This document shows positions 31,582-34,417 of a stretch of DNA of 34,417 nt, piece by piece (position 1 is the first letter of the stretch; each line of letters begins with the position of its first letter). The position numbers and the translations under genes are program-made. Below the pieces are notes generated by a model. The model saw only the letters and a program-made list of their open reading frames with translations. It made no database searches and was not told the DNA's origin. The stretch comes from Streptomyces acidicola (GTDB lineage: Bacteria; Actinomycetota; Actinomycetes; Streptomycetales; Streptomycetaceae): contig NZ_VMNX01000089.1 in the NCBI RefSeq assembly GCF_009377235.1, forward strand, positions 1 through 34,417. Reading direction: 5' to 3'.

Positions 31582-32670
31582 ATGCGCTTTCGTCGTAGCC
31601 ATGACAACCTTGGCAACCTGCCCGACTTACCTCGCGATGCGCGAGCCGACCAGTACCCGATGCCGTCCGTCCCGTACGGCTGGTACGCCGTGCTCCGCAG
31701 CGCCGAGTTACGGCCGGGCCGGGTCGTCAGCCTGCACTACTTCGGACGTGCCCTCATCGCCTTCCGAGGGGCGGACGGCCGGCCCGCGGTACGGGACGCG
31801 CACTGCCCGCACTACGGCGCGCACCTGGGAGCCGGCGGGAAGGTCGTGGACGGCACCGTGGAGTGCCCGTTCCACGGGTGGCGCTTCGGTGCGGACGGCC
31901 GGTGCGTGGAGGCACCGTTCGCGGTCCGGACCCCCAAGGTGTCCATCGGCGGCTTCCCGGTCCGTGAGCACAGCGGGCTCGTGTTCGTCTACACCGGCCC
32001 GGGTGAGCCGCCGTGGGAGGTACCCGACATCCCCGAGACCGCATCCAGGGACTTCACCGAACCCATCGACGACACCTGCCGGGCGCGCATCCACATCCAG
32101 GAGATGCGCGAGAACATCGTGGACGAGTCCCACTTCCACTTCATCCACGGTCAGAGCGAGCCGCCTGTCCAGGACCTGCGCACGGACGGCCCCTTCGCCG
32201 AGGTCCGCGGCCGGATCCGCCGGCGCGTGTTCGGCCGGGACATCGACAACACCTTCGACGCGTTCATGTACGGGCCGGGCGTCATGGTGGTCCGTGCCCA
32301 CGGCCCCGTCCTGTCGGTGACCGCCGTCGCCCTCACCACCCCCGTCGACGACCGCACGAGCGAGATGCGGATGCTGTACTACGTCCGCAAGCCGTCCCGT
32401 CTCCCGTTCCTGGCGCCCGCGCTCAAGCTGGTCTTCCGCATGGAAGCCCTGGACGAGGTGCGCGAGGAGGTCCGGATCTGGGACCACAAGATCCACCAGG
32501 CTCGCCCCGTCCTGCTTCCGCACGAGAAGGGAATCAAGGCGCTGCGCCGCTGGTACGCCCAGTTCTACCCGGCCGGTTGCCCCGCCCCGACCGACGTGCC
32601 GCCCGGCAGTCCGTCCGGCCCGTCGCACGACCTCAACCCGGTCCGTCAGGGCAGTGGCCGTATCGCCTGA
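31582..32670 (+). CDS. Rieske non-heme iron oxygenase, KshA/Neverland-like
   Basis: The 362-residue product has an N-terminal Rieske domain with Cys75-Pro-His77 in CPHYGAHLG and Cys95-x-x-His98 in CPFHGWRF, binding a 2Fe-2S cluster. The catalytic domain has mononuclear iron ligands His184, His189 and the bridging Asp181 in ENIVDESHFHFIHG (E/D-x3-D-x2-H-x4-H). The WYAVLRSAEL opening and overall length resemble 3-ketosteroid hydroxylase and cholesterol-desaturase relatives; a steroid or other hydrophobic substrate is a guess. It needs reductase partners encoded elsewhere. There is no ribosome binding site before the ATG, fitting a leaderless message. Its last 25 bases overlap the end of the convergent SDR gene. 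Confidence 0.9.
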   Translation: MRFRRSHDNLGNLPDLPRDARADQYPMPSVPYGWYAVLRSAELRPGRVVSLHYFGRALIAFRGADGRPAVRDAHCPHYGAHLGAGGKVVDGTVECPFHGWRFGADGRCVEAPFAVRTPKVSIGGFPVREHSGLVFVYTGPGEPPWEVPDIPETASRDFTEPIDDTCRARIHIQEMRENIVDESHFHFIHGQSEPPVQDLRTDGPFAEVRGRIRRRVFGRDIDNTFDAFMYGPGVMVVRAHGPVLSVTAVALTTPVDDRTSEMRMLYYVRKPSRLPFLAPALKLVFRMEALDEVREEVRIWDHKIHQARPVLLPHEKGIKALRRWYAQFYPAGCPAPTDVPPGSPSGPSHDLNPVRQGSGRIA

Positions 32671-33428
32671 TGGAACGCGGTGTTGACCGCCAGCAGACCG
32701 CCGTCCACGCACAGGGTGGTCCCGGTGATCCAGGCCGCGTCCCGTGAGGCGAGGAACGCGACCGCCGCCGCGATGTCCTCCGGCTCCCCGACCCGCCCCA
32801 GCGGGTACGCCGGGGCCACCGCGTCGAGTTCGGTGTCGCGGCCTTCCCACGCCGAGGTGCGGACCGTGCCCGGCGCCACCAGGTTGACGCGGACCCCGCG
32901 CGGCGCCGCGTGCCCGGCGAGGGTGCGGGTCAGCGACATCAGCCCGGCCTTCGCGGCGCTGTAGGCGTGGTTGCCGAAGTCCTGGATGCCGTTCACGGAA
33001 CCGATGGTGACGATCGCGCCGCGCCCCGAGGCCACCAGGTGCGGGAGCGCCGCGCGACAGCAGCGGTAGGCGCCGGTCAGGGTGAGGTCGAGGTCGCGCG
33101 CCCACACCTCGTCGGGCCCGTCCTCGAAGAGCGGGACGTCGGGCGTGCAGCAGGCCGCGCTGTTGACCAGCACGTCGAGCGAGCCGAAGGCGTCCACGGC
33201 GTACGCGACGGCCGCCTCCACCGACGACCGGTCGCCCACGTCACACCCGTACGCCTCGGCCGTCAGCCCGCGCTCACGCAGGTCCGCGGCCGTCTTCTCC
33301 GCCGCGTCCAGGTCCACGTCGGTGACAAGAACCCGGGCACCCTCCTCACCCAGCCGCCGGGCGGTGGCCGCGCCGATACCGCGGGCCGCGCCCGTGATGA
33401 GGACCCCGTACCCATCGAAGCGCTTCAT
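32646..33428 (-). CDS. Short-chain dehydrogenase/reductase (classical SDR)
   Basis: The 260-residue enzyme has GAARGIG at 13-19 (cofactor binding), Asp37 after strand 2 (VTDVD, favouring NAD(H)), NSAA at 89-92 in place of NNAG, and the catalytic Ser144, Tyr156 and Lys160 in GSVNGIQDFGNHAYSAAK. The C-terminus has the usual PLGRVGEPEDIA and WITGTTLCVDGG. I chose ATG 33428 (MKRFDGYGVLITG). The open frame continues upstream through repeats encoding MNPMNRSMNRSMNP and HQTHQTHQT, which looks like a leader rather than protein. The gene converges on, and overlaps, the Rieske gene, so the two may act on the same compound, though that is only suggestive. Confidence 0.9.
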   Translation of the reverse strand: MKRFDGYGVLITGAARGIGAATARRLGEEGARVLVTDVDLDAAEKTAADLRERGLTAEAYGCDVGDRSSVEAAVAYAVDAFGSLDVLVNSAACCTPDVPLFEDGPDEVWARDLDLTLTGAYRCCRAALPHLVASGRGAIVTIGSVNGIQDFGNHAYSAAKAGLMSLTRTLAGHAAPRGVRVNLVAPGTVRTSAWEGRDTELDAVAPAYPLGRVGEPEDIAAAVAFLASRDAAWITGTTLCVDGGLLAVNTAFHQAIRPLP

Positions 33429-33444
33429 CGGGCTGTCCGAATAC

Positions 33445-33528
33445 GTCTGGTGCGTCTGGTGCGTCTGATGCTTCTTCGGATGCGTCGGATTCATGGACCG
33501 ATTCATGGACCGATTCATCGGATTCATG
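33445..33528. repeat. Two short tandem repeats in the SDR leader
   Basis: A 9-bp unit GTCTGGTGC occurs three times at 33445-33471 (the last with one change). A 12-bp unit GATTCATGGACC occurs twice at 33488-33511, with partial copies at 33512 and 33521. On the minus strand these give several in-frame ATG codons before the chosen start. Confidence 0.75.
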
Positions 33529-33566
33529 GGCCGAACGTACTTGCTCGGCCGTCCGCCTGACGTTTG

Positions 33567-34417
33567 TCAGCGGTACCCCGTCGCGTCCGCCGGCTTGTTC
33601 GCGTCCTGGACCTCGACGATGTAGCGCCAGGCGTCGGGGCGGCTGCCGTCGAGGTCGGTGAAGCCGTACACCTGGGCGAGGCCACCGCTGGAGAGCGACT
33701 CGCCGTTCCAGCGCGCGACGTCGGGGTCCGCGGCCAGGGCGGTGACGGCCCGGCCGACATAGTGCGGGGTCTCGGAGATGCAGAAGTGGGGGACCTGCTC
33801 CAGGGCGTCCCGCCAGGTGTCCTCGGTGACGCCGAAGGTCTCCAGCATCATCTCCGAGCGGAGCCAGCCGGGGGTGAGGGCCACGGCGGTGGCGCCGCGC
33901 GGGCCGAGTTCGTGCCCCAGGGAGAAGCCCATGCGCAGGACGGACGACTTGGCGAGGTCGTAGAAGAACGAGTTGCGGTAGGTGTCGCGGTTGTACTCCG
34001 CGGTGCCGTCGGTCATCTCCACCACCAGGCCGCCGGGCCTGCGCAGCAACAGGGGCAGGGCATGGTGGAGGGTGATCGCGTGCGTCTCGACGGCGAGCCG
34101 CAGCAGCCGCAGGCCCTTGTCGAGGTCGTGCTCCCAGACCGGGGTGTCCCACGCGAAGAGCAGTTCGCCGCCCCAGATGTCGTTGACGAGGACGTCCAGG
34201 CGCCCCTGCTCGTCGTCGATACGGTCCACGAGCGCACGGACGCGGTCCGGGTCCAGGTGGTCGGTGGGTACTGCGATCCCGTGCCCGCCCGCCGCGGTGA
34301 CGAGGTCGGCGGTGCCCTCGATGGTCTCGGGCCGGTCGTACTCCGAGCGCCGTGCGCGGGTGCTGCGACCGGTGACGTACACGGTGGCCCCGGCGGCCCC
34401 CAGTTCCACGGCGATCC
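33567..34417 (-). CDS. SDR-family oxidoreductase (5' end cut)
   Basis: The visible 282 residues lack only the N-terminus, which lies beyond the right edge; the frame reads straight to the last base as GIAVELGAAGATVYVTGRS, the end of the nucleotide-binding helix and strand 2 (TGRS suits NADP). Further motifs are LDVLVNDIWGG (NNAG region) and the catalytic YDLAK in NSFFYDLAKSSVLRMGF. The C-terminal extension of about 80 residues, with VPHFCISETPHYVGRAVTALA, is typical of DHRS1-like bacterial SDRs of about 300 residues. The substrate is unknown. It is co-directional with the preceding SDR gene, with a 138-base gap containing the repeats. Confidence 0.88.
   Translation of the reverse strand, partial: IAVELGAAGATVYVTGRSTRARRSEYDRPETIEGTADLVTAAGGHGIAVPTDHLDPDRVRALVDRIDDEQGRLDVLVNDIWGGELLFAWDTPVWEHDLDKGLRLLRLAVETHAITLHHALPLLLRRPGGLVVEMTDGTAEYNRDTYRNSFFYDLAKSSVLRMGFSLGHELGPRGATAVALTPGWLRSEMMLETFGVTEDTWRDALEQVPHFCISETPHYVGRAVTALAADPDVARWNGESLSSGGLAQVYGFTDLDGSRPDAWRYIVEVQDANKPADATGYR

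Overview
The window is very GC-rich, with dense, short-gapped genes, frequent GTG starts, GGAGG-type ribosome binding sites and many families typical of mycelial actinomycetes: DUF574 methyltransferase, F420-type PPOX enzyme, ROK plus sugar ABC cassette, streptogrisin-like protease, L,D-transpeptidase and Rv1733c-type membrane protein. A Streptomyces chromosome or a close relative is the best reading. I see no tRNA, rRNA, insertion sequence, integrase, phage gene or CRISPR array, and no gene-free stretch longer than about 300 bases.

Layout. 1-5592 holds unrelated single genes: a methyltransferase cut by the left edge, a PPOX/F420 enzyme, a HAD acid phosphatase, a DUF3800-like protein, a GNAT acetyltransferase, a membrane-anchored S1 protease and a small conserved-looking protein. 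5672-11493 is a carbohydrate uptake locus: a divergent ROK repressor, two ABC permeases, a lipoprotein binding protein and a Gfo/Idh/MocA oxidoreductase, with no ATPase gene. 11524-12890 carries an L,D-transpeptidase and a divergent AhpD/CMD-type protein.

13053-21895 is the most striking region. A six-gene minus-strand operon encodes an ABM-like membrane protein, a fused PabA-PabB aminodeoxychorismate synthase, two adenylate-forming ligases, an FAD aromatic monooxygenase and a class IV aminotransferase (ADC lyase type). A divergently transcribed DUF3050 protein, likely with a heme-oxygenase-like fold, faces it. Together they look like a compact pathway that makes 4-aminobenzoate, activates it and oxidises it, without any PKS or NRPS. 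A four-copy 28-bp tandem repeat and a strong terminator close this region on the right.

22181-23937 is a translationally coupled permease pair (UPF0718 and TIGR03943/DUF1980). 24015-27762 holds an MFS exporter coupled to a cysteine-synthase-like PLP enzyme, followed by two small, mutually similar exported proteins. 27998-30747 has an Rv1733c-like membrane protein and an apparently cytoplasmic subtilisin preceded by a small protein that resembles its N-terminal domain. 30905-34417 has a GtrA-family protein, a divergent Rieske oxygenase sharing a 19-bp inverted promoter-proximal repeat with it, and two SDR enzymes, the last cut by the right edge.

Family names come from recognising motifs by eye. 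No database search, structure prediction or RNA folding was run.
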